Source of the DNA: Nectonema munidae
Lineage: Eukaryota > Nematomorpha > Nectonematoida > Nectonematidae
NCBI GenBank assembly: GCA_030549495.1
Contig: JAUIRK010001039.1
Location: 186,001-250,000 of the forward strand
DNA length: 64,000 nt
Reading direction: 5' to 3'
In this document: piece after piece, positions 20,604 through 33,400 of the stretch
Layout of the letters: each line of letters opens with the position of its first letter
Position numbering within the stretch: position 1 is the first letter of the stretch
The notes under the pieces: generated by a model
The model's database searches: none
What the model was told of the DNA's origin: nothing
Seen by the model: the letters and a program-made list of their open reading frames with translations, nothing else
Position numbers and translations under genes: made by a program

Positions 20604-21144
20604 AATATATAACAAGTTTAAAAGGCTATTTTATCTCTCCCAATTAGAGGGTATCTTTTAAAATATTTTCTATTTATACATAATAATATATCATTAGTTT
20701 TGCAAAGCCGAAGTTAAACATATAAACATAGACAGACAGATAGATATAGGAAAATAAATAATTTAGCAGCAGCAGCAGCGTATTATATCACTCTTCAAAT
20801 AGTTTTCCTCTTTGATGCTGCTACACTGCTCTCACGACTCTCTCTCTCTCTCCCATCTTCATCATCACTGGGCTCAAATTCATCAATGGAAAAGCTTTGT
20901 GCTTGATTGACTCACAAAAATCAGGCGAAAAATACTTCTCAATGATTCGCAAACAAGTTTAAACTGGGTGAGGCGTATGCCAGAGTTGAAAACTTTTCTC
21001 AAAACTCGTATCGCACACTCCCTCTTCTCAATCGTGACTGATTGATTTCAAGAATTTCTTACGCTTAACTCCAAAGGGCCATTTCGGATCACACTTGCTC
21101 AAAGTATCGTGCATCGAGCGCCACACAGCTGTGCCCACTTTTCA
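20604..21144 (+). promoter_or_regulatory. leader/promoter region of the peptide receptor gene
   Basis: This stretch is richer in G+C than the surroundings and has a (CAG)n run (20766-20779) and a TC run (about 20838-20853). It likely holds the receptor's leader. The in-frame extension upstream of the ATG at 21145 runs to 21109 without an earlier ATG, so 21145 is chosen as the start. No TATA box was identified with confidence. Confidence 0.35.
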
Positions 21145-21452
21145 ATGGACACTGCGGCCTTTCTTCTAAATGACACTCTCGCCAGATTCCAAGAGTTGCA
21201 GAAAGAGCAAGAACTGGAACCGCTGAATCTCTTGGCCTATCGACCCATCGCATACACGGTCCCTCTTCACGGCTACGTGGGTCCAGCTTCTACCGTGGTC
21301 ACCATCGTATTCAACACGATCATTGTGCTCGTTTTGGCGCAATCCAAAATGATTTCCCCGACCTACCTCATCCTGATTGCTATGGCGGTGTCTGACATGC
21401 TCACGGGTCTAGTTCCTCTTCCTTGGATGGTGCACTTCTATCTCTTCCAAAA
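21145..21452 (+). CDS. peptide receptor exon 1 (N-terminus, TM1-TM2)
   Basis: The ATG at 21145 opens a short extracellular N-terminus (about 45 residues, acidic, no signal peptide; one NDT glycosylation site near residue 9), TM1 (about residues 46-70, STVVTIVFNTIIVLVLAQ with the conserved N), and TM2 (YLILIAMAVSDMLTGLVPLP with the conserved D). It ends at AAAA|GTAAGC in phase 2. Codon use is more G+C-rich than the surrounding DNA. Confidence 0.88.
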
Positions 21453-24400
21453 GTAAGCAATTCCAGTTTTTCCAGAATTCGAATCAACTTATAAGTACGC
21501 AGGCAGAATAGTTATATGCCTAGATTCAGAATGCTGAAAAATTTTAGTTATCGAACAAAAATTCAGCTTCAATAGTTTCGAGCAATTTTGCTAAACGAGA
21601 TGCTTTCCACTGTTCATGTGTGTAGCAAAGCATTCCTTATTAATTGACACATTTTGTTGACTCAAAATTCTTCTTTTACCATTTATTGAAAGCAAACATA
21701 TGTGCTTTGTAAAAATAAAGGCGAAAAGGATTTAAAAAATTCTACATTTAATAATGTAAATTTATTTGAGCATTCTCATGATAGAACTTACAACTTTTAA
21801 ACTTTTTGAGAAATTCTAATGCTCTTAAGAAGATGAACAAACTTATGGGTTATCTCCCCCTCCCCCCCCCCCCCACTTTAAAAAAACTAAAAAAAATTTT
21901 CCAACTTAATAATTTTAAAATACTAATTAATTAATAATTTTAAATATATAATTAAATATGTATTGTATGTAATAAATATTAATTGGACTCCTGTTTAAAC
22001 AAGTAATTTATTATTTTACTCATCATTTAAATTCAAATAAAATTAAAAAAAAATTTTTAGAGTGGGGGGGGGGGGGGGGAGAGATAACCGATAAGTACTC
22101 AAACTTCATTATCATCATCATTTACCATTACAATCAGCATGAGGAAAAAATGTATGTACAAGTTTTGGTAATTGTCCAGTTTACGTATCTGTCAATCAAA
22201 ATTTTTTTGAATGTTTTGATTGGCTTTTCAAATTTCAATCAAATTTATTATAATTTGCAATTTTCAAACTTCTAGTGCCTTTTAACTTCTAACAGATATA
22301 ATATAAGATTAATCGATGAATTTTTGCCAAAAATTTTTTAACGAAAGTTAACTACTTATTGTTTGCGCTTTCTAATTATAGTAATGGCGCTTCTAGTTAT
22401 ATTAACTATATTTTTTTATTTTGAACTAATTATGGTAGCGCTATTAGTTTAATTATAACTCAATGAGTGGTACAATTCATTTTATTAGTATGCAGCTAAA
22501 ATTTAGGTACAATAAAACTGGGATATTTAAATGATTACGATACTGTTTATGATAAATTTTTGTAATTTTCGAGAATAAAAAAATTTCTTAGATTGTTGCT
22601 TATTGCATATTTTTTACTGAACGTTATAGAGCAAAATTTACTTTTATATTATATTCTAATTTTTTCAACATTCTTTAGTTGCATTCTTTAATATGATCAA
22701 CTTGAAATTAATTCAAAGAGTATAAGTAAACACAAAAAGATACAAAATGCATCACCAACTAAATACGATTGAAAAATTGTTTCAAAAACAAAATAAGAGA
22801 TTATTTTATTGTTAGATTTTTTTTATCAATTTTCATGTAGTAATAAAATCAATAAAATGAAATGAGTAAAATATAGCTTTGGTTTGAATATGAGCAAAGA
22901 ATCAAATTCTTTCAAATGATTTCAGATTGCCATCTCTTTAACTTTAAGCAAAATCTACTTCTAAGTATTCTTAGAAATAAATAAAAATATTTATATATTT
23001 TTGAAATATCAGACATAAGGTTCAATATTATCAATGAATTTTGGAAAGTATGAAATTTAAAGAATAAACTTATCAATTTTTTTCCTAATCACCCTGCTGT
23101 TTCAAGATTCCTTATGGAAACTGAATTTTTCAATTAAGAAATGTATAGGCTAGATATACAATGATAAGATAACAGCCTAATTCATCAGAATTTTTTTAGA
23201 GTTTAAATAGAAATAACACATGACTAATTATTATAAATGACAAAACAAACAAAAATTACTTGGTCAATTATTGCCACTCTGAGTTTCCAACAAATCGCTC
23301 AAAGATGCCAAAAAAACTGAAAACAAATGATCTTTTGGAAAGTTGCTCCTCCAAACAAACTCATTCAAATATGATTTGAATAAATATCTTGAAGTTCCGA
23401 ATTGCCTTTTAAACTTTCTTTTTGCTCTCATCCATAAATTTTCTGTTTTGTGTATGAATGTTTGGATCATGCGGGTCAACAAAATTGCGTTGATGAATGA
23501 CCACCCAGTGATCATAAACACCATTATTCAGTGTTGCAATATTCGCATATGCTGACCAACCATCGGAAACAATTATTGACCCAGGCAGTATATGTCTTTC
23601 TATAATTTGAGAAAGAGTTGCTTCACTCCTATCAGGAACTTCCACAAGAAAGCACTTCTTACTGTGTCTTTCAATGGCTCCAAACACCTAATGACCTTCT
23701 CGCCAAGTTCCACGGTGATATTTTCGATGGAAAAACTTACTTTCGTCAATTTCTACAATAATCTGGTCTAAATTTTCATCAAAACCTCCAAGAGTAGAGG
23801 AACTGGATTCTACCCATATTGTAGTTATTTCTCTACAAAAATTTGCCCAGTCTACAGCAGTTTGTCTACTTAAAATAGATGTTTCATGGATTATATTCTC
23901 TAGAGAGTAGTCACGACACCATCCATAAATGAATGTCACCATAGATTTGAGTGACTTTTGGCAAAAAAAGAACCAATTCTCACCGTTTTTTTCTTACCGC
24001 AAATATAGCACTTCTAACAGTATCCATCAGACACATCATTTCTAATCACTAACTTGCACATTTACTGGCATTCGTAACATCGAAAAACATTATGAATGAT
24101 TCTATGTAAAGCAAGCCATTTCAGAATTTCGAGCTTGTTGTTTGAGCTGAAAACTTGAAATAACGAGGAAAAATTCCAGTTTTCAGATAAAATTTCTGTA
24201 ACAGTAAGCGGATTTGGTGTTATTGAGTTCATTTGATTTAATTGAAAATGAACCTTTGATTTGAAGCGAAGGTTATAAGTTGATAAAGGAAGAACTGAAG
24301 GACACGTTATAGTTATGTGTGAATGATACATAGCGTGTTGGGCATGGTGATCATAAGTAAATTGATGTGTATATCATTTTACAGAAAGATGAGGAGAAAA

Positions 24401-27400
24401 GCATTACTATTTTATCCTCATCTTTCACAACTGTTTCTATAAAGTGCCAAAGAGAAATCCTGGTTGTGGTAACAGGCACAACATGATGTATGAACATGAT
24501 TTGGAAAATATGTCAATACAATGACAAAGGGATTTTCAATCTGAGTAGTTAAAAAAAAAGACGAACAGATGTGCTACAAAGCACTTTTGTCAAAGAAAAC
24601 ATAATTGCGTAGCCCTTACCATACATCGAAATTCTCACCAAACCGTGGGAACGATACAGAGATCTTGATTGATACAAAACTAGAGTACCACATGTTACAA
24701 CTAACTAGTGTAAGGTTATATAGAGAGAAAGTATTGAGGATTATTAGCAACGCCCTCACGATCAACTAATTCACTACAAATGTGTACACAAAAATAATGC
24801 TTTTTTATTTTTATAGAATATAAAGCATTCTCTGTTCACGAAGCCTAAGGGATATAAATTGATGGTTTGTGCTTGTGGATCATAAACTCAATAATGAGGA
24901 TAAATCAAACTGCTATATTTACACTACTCCGATTGAAAACCCCTTTGTCATTGTATTGACTCATACTTTCCAAAATTCATTGATAATATTGAACCTTATG
25001 TCTGATATTTCAAAAATATATAAATATTTTTATTTATTTCTAAGAATACTTAGAAGTAGATTTTGCTTAAAGTTAAAGAGATGGCAATCTGAAATCATTT
25101 GAAAGAATTTGATTCTTTGCTCATATTCAAACCAAAGCTATATTTTACTCATTTCATTTTATTGATTTTATTACTACATGAAAATTGATAAAAAAAAATC
25201 TAACAATAAAATTATCTCTTATTTTGTTTTTGAAACAATTTTTCAATCGTATTTAGTTGGTGATGCATTTTGTATCTTTTTGTGTTTACTTATACTCTTT
25301 GAATTAATTTCAAGTTGATCATATTAAAGAATGAAACTAGAGAATGTTGAAAAAATTAGAATATAATATAAAAGTAAATTTTGCTCTATAACGTTCAGTA
25401 AAAAATATGTAATAAGCAACAATCTAAGAAATTTTTTTATTCTCGAAAATTACAAAAATTTATCATAAACAGTATCGTAATCATTTAAATATCCCAGTTT
25501 GATTGTACCTAAATTTTAGCTGCATACTAATAAAATGAATTGTACCACTCATTGAGTTATAATTAAACTAATAGCGCTACCATAATTAGTTCAAAATAAA
25601 AAAATATAGTTAATATAACTAGAAGCGCCATTACTATAATTAGAAAGCGCAAATAATAAGTAGTTAACTTTCGTTAAAAAATTTTTGGCAAAAATTCATC
25701 GATCAATCTTATATTATATCTGTTAGAAGTTAAAAGGCACTAGAAGTTTGAAAATTGCAAATTATAATAAATTTGATTGAAATTTGAAAATCCAATCAAA
25801 ACATTTCAAAAAAATTTTGATTGACAGATACGTAAACTAGACAATTACCCAAGTTTTGAGGTATGAATGAAAATCTTTGTGAATTAGATCAAGTTTTTGT
25901 AAAAGTAATTAAAAAACTCTTTGGGAAGTGTGTGAGTATTAAGAAGATGGAAACATAACTTTCATGTTCATCTTTTCTCAGTTCCTTCAGTCATTCAATA
26001 ATATGGCTGTAATTATAAAATATTTACATAAAACATTAAATTTTTTTTTTAATTTTAATAAAAACAATAATAAACAGCTAAAAGAAATTTATGGAAAAAC
26101 ATCACCTGAAAAAAACAAAAATATCTTATCAATAAAATCCAAATTTCCAAAATAAATAAATGTATTCTTTTCTCAAACCAATTGTAAATAAACGAAACTT
26201 GAGCTTAAAATAACATTAAAAATTGTTTAAGATAGAGTTCATTTTTCCAGTGCTATCCACCTTTTGAAAATGAGATAAGTAAAAATAAGAGTATAGCCAT
26301 TACAAATTTATGGTAGAATTCAAGAACAAAAACTTTGAAAAAAAACTGGAGGTGTTGACTCTTTTCAAATGTAATTTTTGACTTTAGCTCTTGCTCTCTT
26401 TAGTTGAAATTGGGTGGCTGTTGGTTGCGTTAGACAGGTTGCTCTCACATAGAATCAAAATTGAATAAGAGATATATGAAATATAGTTGCGACATACGAA
26501 AGAAATAGGAGACTCTTTCAAGCGGTTAGTCTCCATATGTTGAATATGCTCATCAATAAATATGATAGATGGAAGCAGGCCAATTCCGCTTCAAAAAATT
26601 TGGCCTCTGGATTAAATATATTGACATAAATGTTGAAATTGAGGAACAATTTATTCTCTGAACATGATAGCTGATTGATTGATTGATTGATTGATTGCTT
26701 TCAAATATGAAGGAATTAACGAAAGAATCTATTATCTCTACATTTTGTACACCTGATTTTAATAACATTCATAGATCTTAAAGAGGACAATGAAAAAGTA
26801 TTTCATTTAAGAAGGACTCTTAAAATTTGTTAAAATTTTTTTTCTATTTTAAAAAAACTTTCAAAACACTCTCATGTGCACATTTTTTAAACTAAAATTT
26901 TTTTAAGTCTACTTGTAAGAGATGACATTGCTGCTCCATTCATAAAAATGTCTTCCAAGATTTAGTTAGTCTTTAGTTGATTTGCTTAAAATCCGCAACG
27001 TTTGTTTTATTACTTACTTGCAAGCAATTATATTTAGTTAACGGATTAGTTAGAACAAAGTTAGTAATCAACTAAGGCAGTTTTATCTGTTTATAATTTA
27101 TATGTAAGAGAGTGTCTATGTAGATCGGCGATGGGGAAATTACAATATAAACATATTTAGGAGTTTACTATGATTGATGCCAAAAAATTGATAAATTAAA
27201 AATTAGAAATATTCATACTACACGATCATTGACTTGTTACAAGTGTTTTGACAGAAGTGGATTTCTTTTTTCTTTAAAAAAAGTAAAGTAAACTTTCATT
27301 TAAATCGTATTCATGGTTTTAAGTGTAGAATAAATGTTGATCTGGAAATTATTTCTAAAAGAATAGTTTTACAATTAAAAAGTACTTTTCCCAAGATCAC

Positions 27401-30400
27401 ATTCCCTTACACATATGTTTAGATAGATTTTACCTTAAAAACTAAAATTTTGATGATAGATTTGATGATGAGTGTCTGAATCAATAAAAGTACTTTAAAT
27501 ATTAACACAAAATTAAGTCTTGCATATCTTGAATATTGCTTATTACACTATACTATGCGAACCCCCTAAAGAAGTTAATCCTAAGATGAGGTCCTTTCAT
27601 GAACCCTGAGTAGGCATTAGATAGGTCATTTTCTTTCTAACTAAATAAACGCAGGTAGCACAATTTTCGCCATTACCTCACTTCTACCTTGTGGCGTGTA
27701 AACCTTTTCCCACTCAACACTATCTTTCGAAGTCCTTTTCTCAATCCAAGTGTAAATAAACGAAACTTGAGCTCAAAATAGCAAAAAGTGAAGGTATAGC
27801 AAAAATTGATCGAAATGCAATATAGTAATAATAATGATTAGACGTCATCAAAAACTAAAATTGTAGCATTAAGAATGGATGCTCTTCCTACCTTCTTATT
27901 ACGACGAGAGAAATACCGTATATTTTTGCATTTCAATAAGCTTTTGTTCAGCTTATTCTTAAAATGTATTGAATAGGTGGAAGTAGAGGTATCGTGGCGT
28001 CTTTTCATCGAGAAGGCACAAGTGCACTGCTTGTATCAAACAATGAAGAAAGTAGGCTTGATGCGGGATCGAACCCAAGACCTTGAGTTATTGAAAAGCA
28101 GTATCTAACCTACCCTCTACCTAATTATTATTGATTAAGAAATTAAAAAAAATTTTTAATAGACCTTTAATTATTATTTTAGTTTTAAATTCATTTATTT
28201 TAATTTCAAGTTCACTTTTTTCAAAGTAGAAAGTCTTCGAAGTTTAATTAAATGCATTCTGGAAAACGAATGTATCCTTTTTTTTAATAAAAGCAGCTCT
28301 ACATGATAATAATTTTAATTGAAGTAGTGGCGTAGACGCGGATTTGAACTAGGATGCGGACCATACATTTTTTATAAGACATAACTAGAGATGTAAAAAA
28401 ACCGAAAAATATAGAACCGGTTCTCAGAACCGAACTATAATTAAAAACCGGTTTTTGAGTACGTATGATATATATTATATATATGTAACAAAGAATGCTA
28501 AAAACTATCTCGAAAATTTTTTTATTAGAAATACTAAAATGTTATACATTGTTTTGAAAATATGAGCGCAAAAAACATAACGCATCCAAACTTGATGATA
28601 GTAGACTTAGTTTCTCTGTTCTCATTCCTGTTGCTTCATAAAGCTTAAATTCATTGTTTAAACAAAAATTTTCTGACTCAGATGCGAATTTTGGTATAAA
28701 ATTTTCAAATTTATTCACTTACGAGATCATTCTCATGTGAGGAAACATCTGAACTGATATCATTATTGGAGTTTTCAACATGACTTCTAGTGAGGTTCTT
28801 AGTATAAGCATTATTTTCTTCTACTGAAGATTGAAAAGTCTTTTATAAAGTTTTTCGGCATACTTTTTTATTGCTGTACGAGATGATAATAAAAAGTTTT
28901 TATTCACTTGTTCTTGAAAAATTAGAGGATTTTTAAGATAAGCCATTAACGTTATCATTTGTAAATTCATAATTTTACAAAAATTTAAAGTTTAAAAAAT
29001 TCGTTTCAAAAATTGAAAAAAGATGCCAAATAAGTTTAAAAAAATACATATTTAAATTAAAACCGATTCGTAAACTACGGTTCCAGTTTTTCAAAAGTTT
29101 TTCGGAAACCCCTTGTGTGTCCCTCTGGCTACCCATATGTGTGTCCCTCTGGCTACCCATAGTTTCTTTCCCAGTATTGTAAGATCTCGTTTTTCTGAAT
29201 ATCATTTAAGAGTTTTTGTTCCCGGCAATATATTCATGGCTGGCGACATTGATCAAGTTTTGATATTTTTTAAACATATTTACAGTTATATCTAAATTAA
29301 TCAGAATTATAAAAAAAACCTTTCTTTACTTTTTTGCCTGTTTATTTTTATTGACCAAAGCCAAGTAAGTTCCTCATTCAAGCTATGACCTATAAATGAT
29401 TATTAATTAAAAAAAAAAGCTTATTAATACAAATCTAAAAAATTAAACCAATTTTTTGATTAATTAATAGGGAAGAAATAATTTTAAATTTTATGAAAGA
29501 TACTTTTTGCTTAATGAGCTATAATCACTTAAATTTCTTCGAAATTGAAAGGTTTTGTTCTAAAGATATTTCCGACTCATTGCTTTAATATCTCCACAAT
29601 TAACGCCATCTATATTCAAATTAATTATATTTATATTAAATGTCATTTTTACATTCTCTTAAAAAATATGTTGGGGAATTATAGCTTCAAATACGTGTAT
29701 ATAAAAATTGTATGCTTTTTTGATTACATTAGCTCTGAAACTAAAAACGAGTTGCCATTCTGTTTTCATTGTGACAGAAGCATAAAAACTTTAGAAAAAC
29801 TTTACGATAATAATGTTGTGTTCACCACACTTTCAAGAATACTCAAAGTTTAGATAACTTTGAGCGATTGAATATGCTAAAGACATGGAGCATAACGTTA
29901 AAACTTCAACTTTCACCTCGGAAACCCGTACCGTTTTACCCCCGGGGTGAATTTGAGAAAATGTCGTCCAAAGGGATATATGAGTTATAAAATCCAAGAT
30001 AACATGTAAATATGGTGTTATATATAACATAATGATGCTGAGGACATATTTTGTTATGATCTATATTTCACCGTTAAGATGTTTAATTTTAATTAATGTA
30101 ATTAATTTAATTATATGTAAGCAAAAATTTTAAGCAAATACACGTTTTATATAAAGCATGATATGAAAATATCAAAGTACAGTAGTCCCCCCTTAATACA
30201 ATTAGAAGGATTTATATGTGAATATGATGAAGAAAAAAGTTCCTCCATAGAGAAAGCATTTTTTACCTTTGAATTTTAAAAGAATTTATTCTTCACAGCC
30301 AACTCACGGAAAGAACTGAAGATTTGTATGGCTGATTTTCAACGCTTTTAACACACACACATCTTTCACCTAAAAAGTTTTTTTCTTCAAAATGAGTTAT

Positions 30401-33400
30401 TGCAAATGAGAAATAAAGAAAAGACTTGACGATAAAACTCTTTCAGCTTTCATTATTTGTAGAATATTTTTCTTTCAAGTTAGAATATGCAATTTTATAT
30501 TTTAAAAATGCTTGAGTCGGTTAAATTTTAATTGATAAAAGTATACCTATTTGAAGATATGCTTACCCTGGTGTAAATATATTTTTGGGGGTCTCTGTTC
30601 CACGGGGATAAAAAATGCAATCAGATGGACACTCCATAGTTAGAATCAGGTTTGAAAATTTAACTATAAAGTTTTTATGTCTATCGATTTCAACTTCCGA
30701 AAGCAAAACGAGATTCCGAGAATGTTTAATCGAATGAAAAATCACTACATCCAATTGAATGAGTGTGCAATGGATGTTTTAGTTTCCTTTGACATTGCAT
30801 TTATTCTCTTAGGATCGTGATTCTGATCATTCGTAGAAACATATATACCATTTTTTACTTCTAATTACTTCTAAATTAACTTTTTAAGTTTTAAAAAGTT
30901 TTTTTAAATTCTAAACGCTCATTCTAAATACAAAATTAAGTTGTTTGAAAAAAGACAATTTAGGAGTTAAAGAAGACGAATTGGAATTGAAAAAAGACTA
31001 GATATGAAAAAAGACAATTTAGAACTTAAAAAAGACAAATAAGAATTGAAAAAAGACTATTTAGAATGGTATATATATGCAGATTTAAACCTTTGCATTC
31101 TACTTTTGAAGAGTTTTTCCATAGCAAAATTTTAGTGTAATTTCATTTCGTAATTGAATTTAACAAAATTGTCTTGAGTTCTTCTGCCAAGGGTTTATTC
31201 AACTTCCTCTAATTTTATGAAAAATGGTAAAAAAAATTATAACTTGAATGGCGTATTTTTAAAATGCTATTTAAATGTTTATTTTTGTTCTATTTTTCGC
31301 AATAATATTAACTATAAATTGTAATACAGGTATTTTACAATTTTTTTCACAGTTCAAACTTCTTTATATAAAAAAAAACTTTATATATATATATCCTTTT
31401 TAGATAGTAATGGGAATTAAATTTTTTTCCAAATTTTTTATTTTTTTTTTATTTAATCAAACCGAAAACGATCTCTAGTTTGTTAGTAAAATGATTAAGA
31501 TACTTTTTTATAAAATGTTATGCAAAGCTTCTTTTTTTTTATTTAATCAAACTTTATTAAAAAACATTTAAAGAATATAATTAAATAAAAAATTTCAAAA
31601 TCAGTAGGCAAAATAAAATATAAAATCAGCAAAAACAATATTTGCCAACATTTTTATAGTCAAGTCAGTATTATTCTGTTTGTTGATTCGGTATTCATTA
31701 ATATCAATCCTATTATTGACCATATCTTTTTCTGTCTGGTTACTGTGTATATAGTTCTTGGCAAAGATCCGCGTTACACTTTCCAAACGAACAAAATTTA
31801 AAAAAATTATTTCGTTTTTTCCAAATAATAACGCGACTTCATTACTTATTATTTTATGGGAAAAAAATTAAGCCTGGAGCACTGAATTAAGACCCTACTT
31901 TTCGACTACTAGGCAATCCGAAAACGATTTCTAGTTTGTTATTAATATTTTTTTATAAAATGTTATGCAAAGCTTTTTCCTAGAACTAACTTATTTCACA
32001 TTATGTTAATAATTTATTAAATATTATTATTAAAATTATTAATTATAATTTGCATGTTTATGAATTCTAAAAAAAATCTTCTTGTATGAAAAGAAAGTAA
32101 AACAAATGCGCATCCATAATCAAAAAGCTTGATCTAAATTGTATAAGTTTGAAGAAGAAGTTTAGTATAAAATAATCTCTATTTGCCATTCAAAAACACA
32201 TCTAAGATTTTTAAAACACCAAGAGCCTTATCTAATTATTACCTTATTGCTGTTGATATGATAAAAGCTTGGTGGAAAGATTAAAAGATTGCTTTTATAA
32301 AAAGTCGGTAGTAAATGCCGAAGTTCGAAGACTTTGATCAAATCAATTTTTTTATTCTCGATCTAAATCAGGGGTCGGCAAACTGGTTGATATCGAGCCC
32401 TGGGGGTCCATAACAGATCTTTAGGGGTAGACAAGCTAGAAAAACTTACCAAATTGTTATATCCTCTTTTTACTTTATAGTAGTAATAAACCTCCTTTTT
32501 CTTTTAAAACATATTCTAGCACATTGTATAGTGTAGGCAGTGCCCGCGCTACCTATATAATTTTGGGGCACGTGCCCCCCCCCCCCCCTGTATTAATCTT
32601 TGCCCCCCCCCCCCCCTCTAAAATTTTTGGTTTTGCCCCATGCACTTTTTAAGGGAAAAATAAATAAGCAAAAATTGTACACAATAATCTTATATAAATG
32701 CTGGTGTATGTGTATGTATAATATGAGATTTCTATAGGGTTTTATACAGAAGTACTTCATGCTTTTCAGCAAAGTAATATAGGATATAAAGTAATATAGG
32801 AAATAAATTTTTTGCAAATGTGTTTCTTTTCCCCATTTCAGCCCCCCTTGAAATTTAGCTTTAGCGCGGGCACTGAGTGTAGGTAGGATATATGAAACAT
32901 TTTTGGTTTGTATTTTTTTCTCTTAATTGTTGACATTGATTAATGCTTTTATGAAACATTTCTATATGGGGTGGGGTCGATGTGAAGACAAATGTTCTAT
33001 AAAGGGGTTGACGAGTAAAAAGCTCATTCTTTTCATAGCGATATAAATCATTTCAATTCGCGATAATATCAATAAATGCCCAAATTTCAGGATTGATAAA
33101 GAATATATGAATGTTAGGCAACTCGTTACATATGGCTTTGAAAATGGGTGCAAGTAAAAAAGTTCTATAATGCTCGTTTTTCATATCTTCAACTTCTTTA
33201 CCCACTTTTTGCCATATGTTACTAAAATGAAAATTAACTATACGCACAGGTGGATCTACAAGATAATTTACAACACGGCGATTTTAGAAGATTTTTTGCA
33301 AATTTTCTCTCTACAAAATGATTGTCAATGAATGCCTATTTTTTCGCAACGCCCCCTCCCCCACCTGACTAACTAATTTTAGTTAATGATAAAAATAGTA

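Noticed and set aside
28325-28375. tRNA-like sequence on the minus strand
   Set aside because: Only a B-box-like GTTCAAATCC word (also at 6857) was seen, with no A box at proper distance and no stem-forming ends.
29545-29853. 102-codon open frame in receptor intron 1
   Set aside because: Low-complexity, Tyr/Ile/Lys-rich composition as expected of A+T-rich noncoding DNA; no family features.
32593-33247. minus-strand frames across the nested MITEs
   Set aside because: They read through terminal repeats and C runs of noncoding elements; similar peptides recur at 40856 because the MITE recurs.
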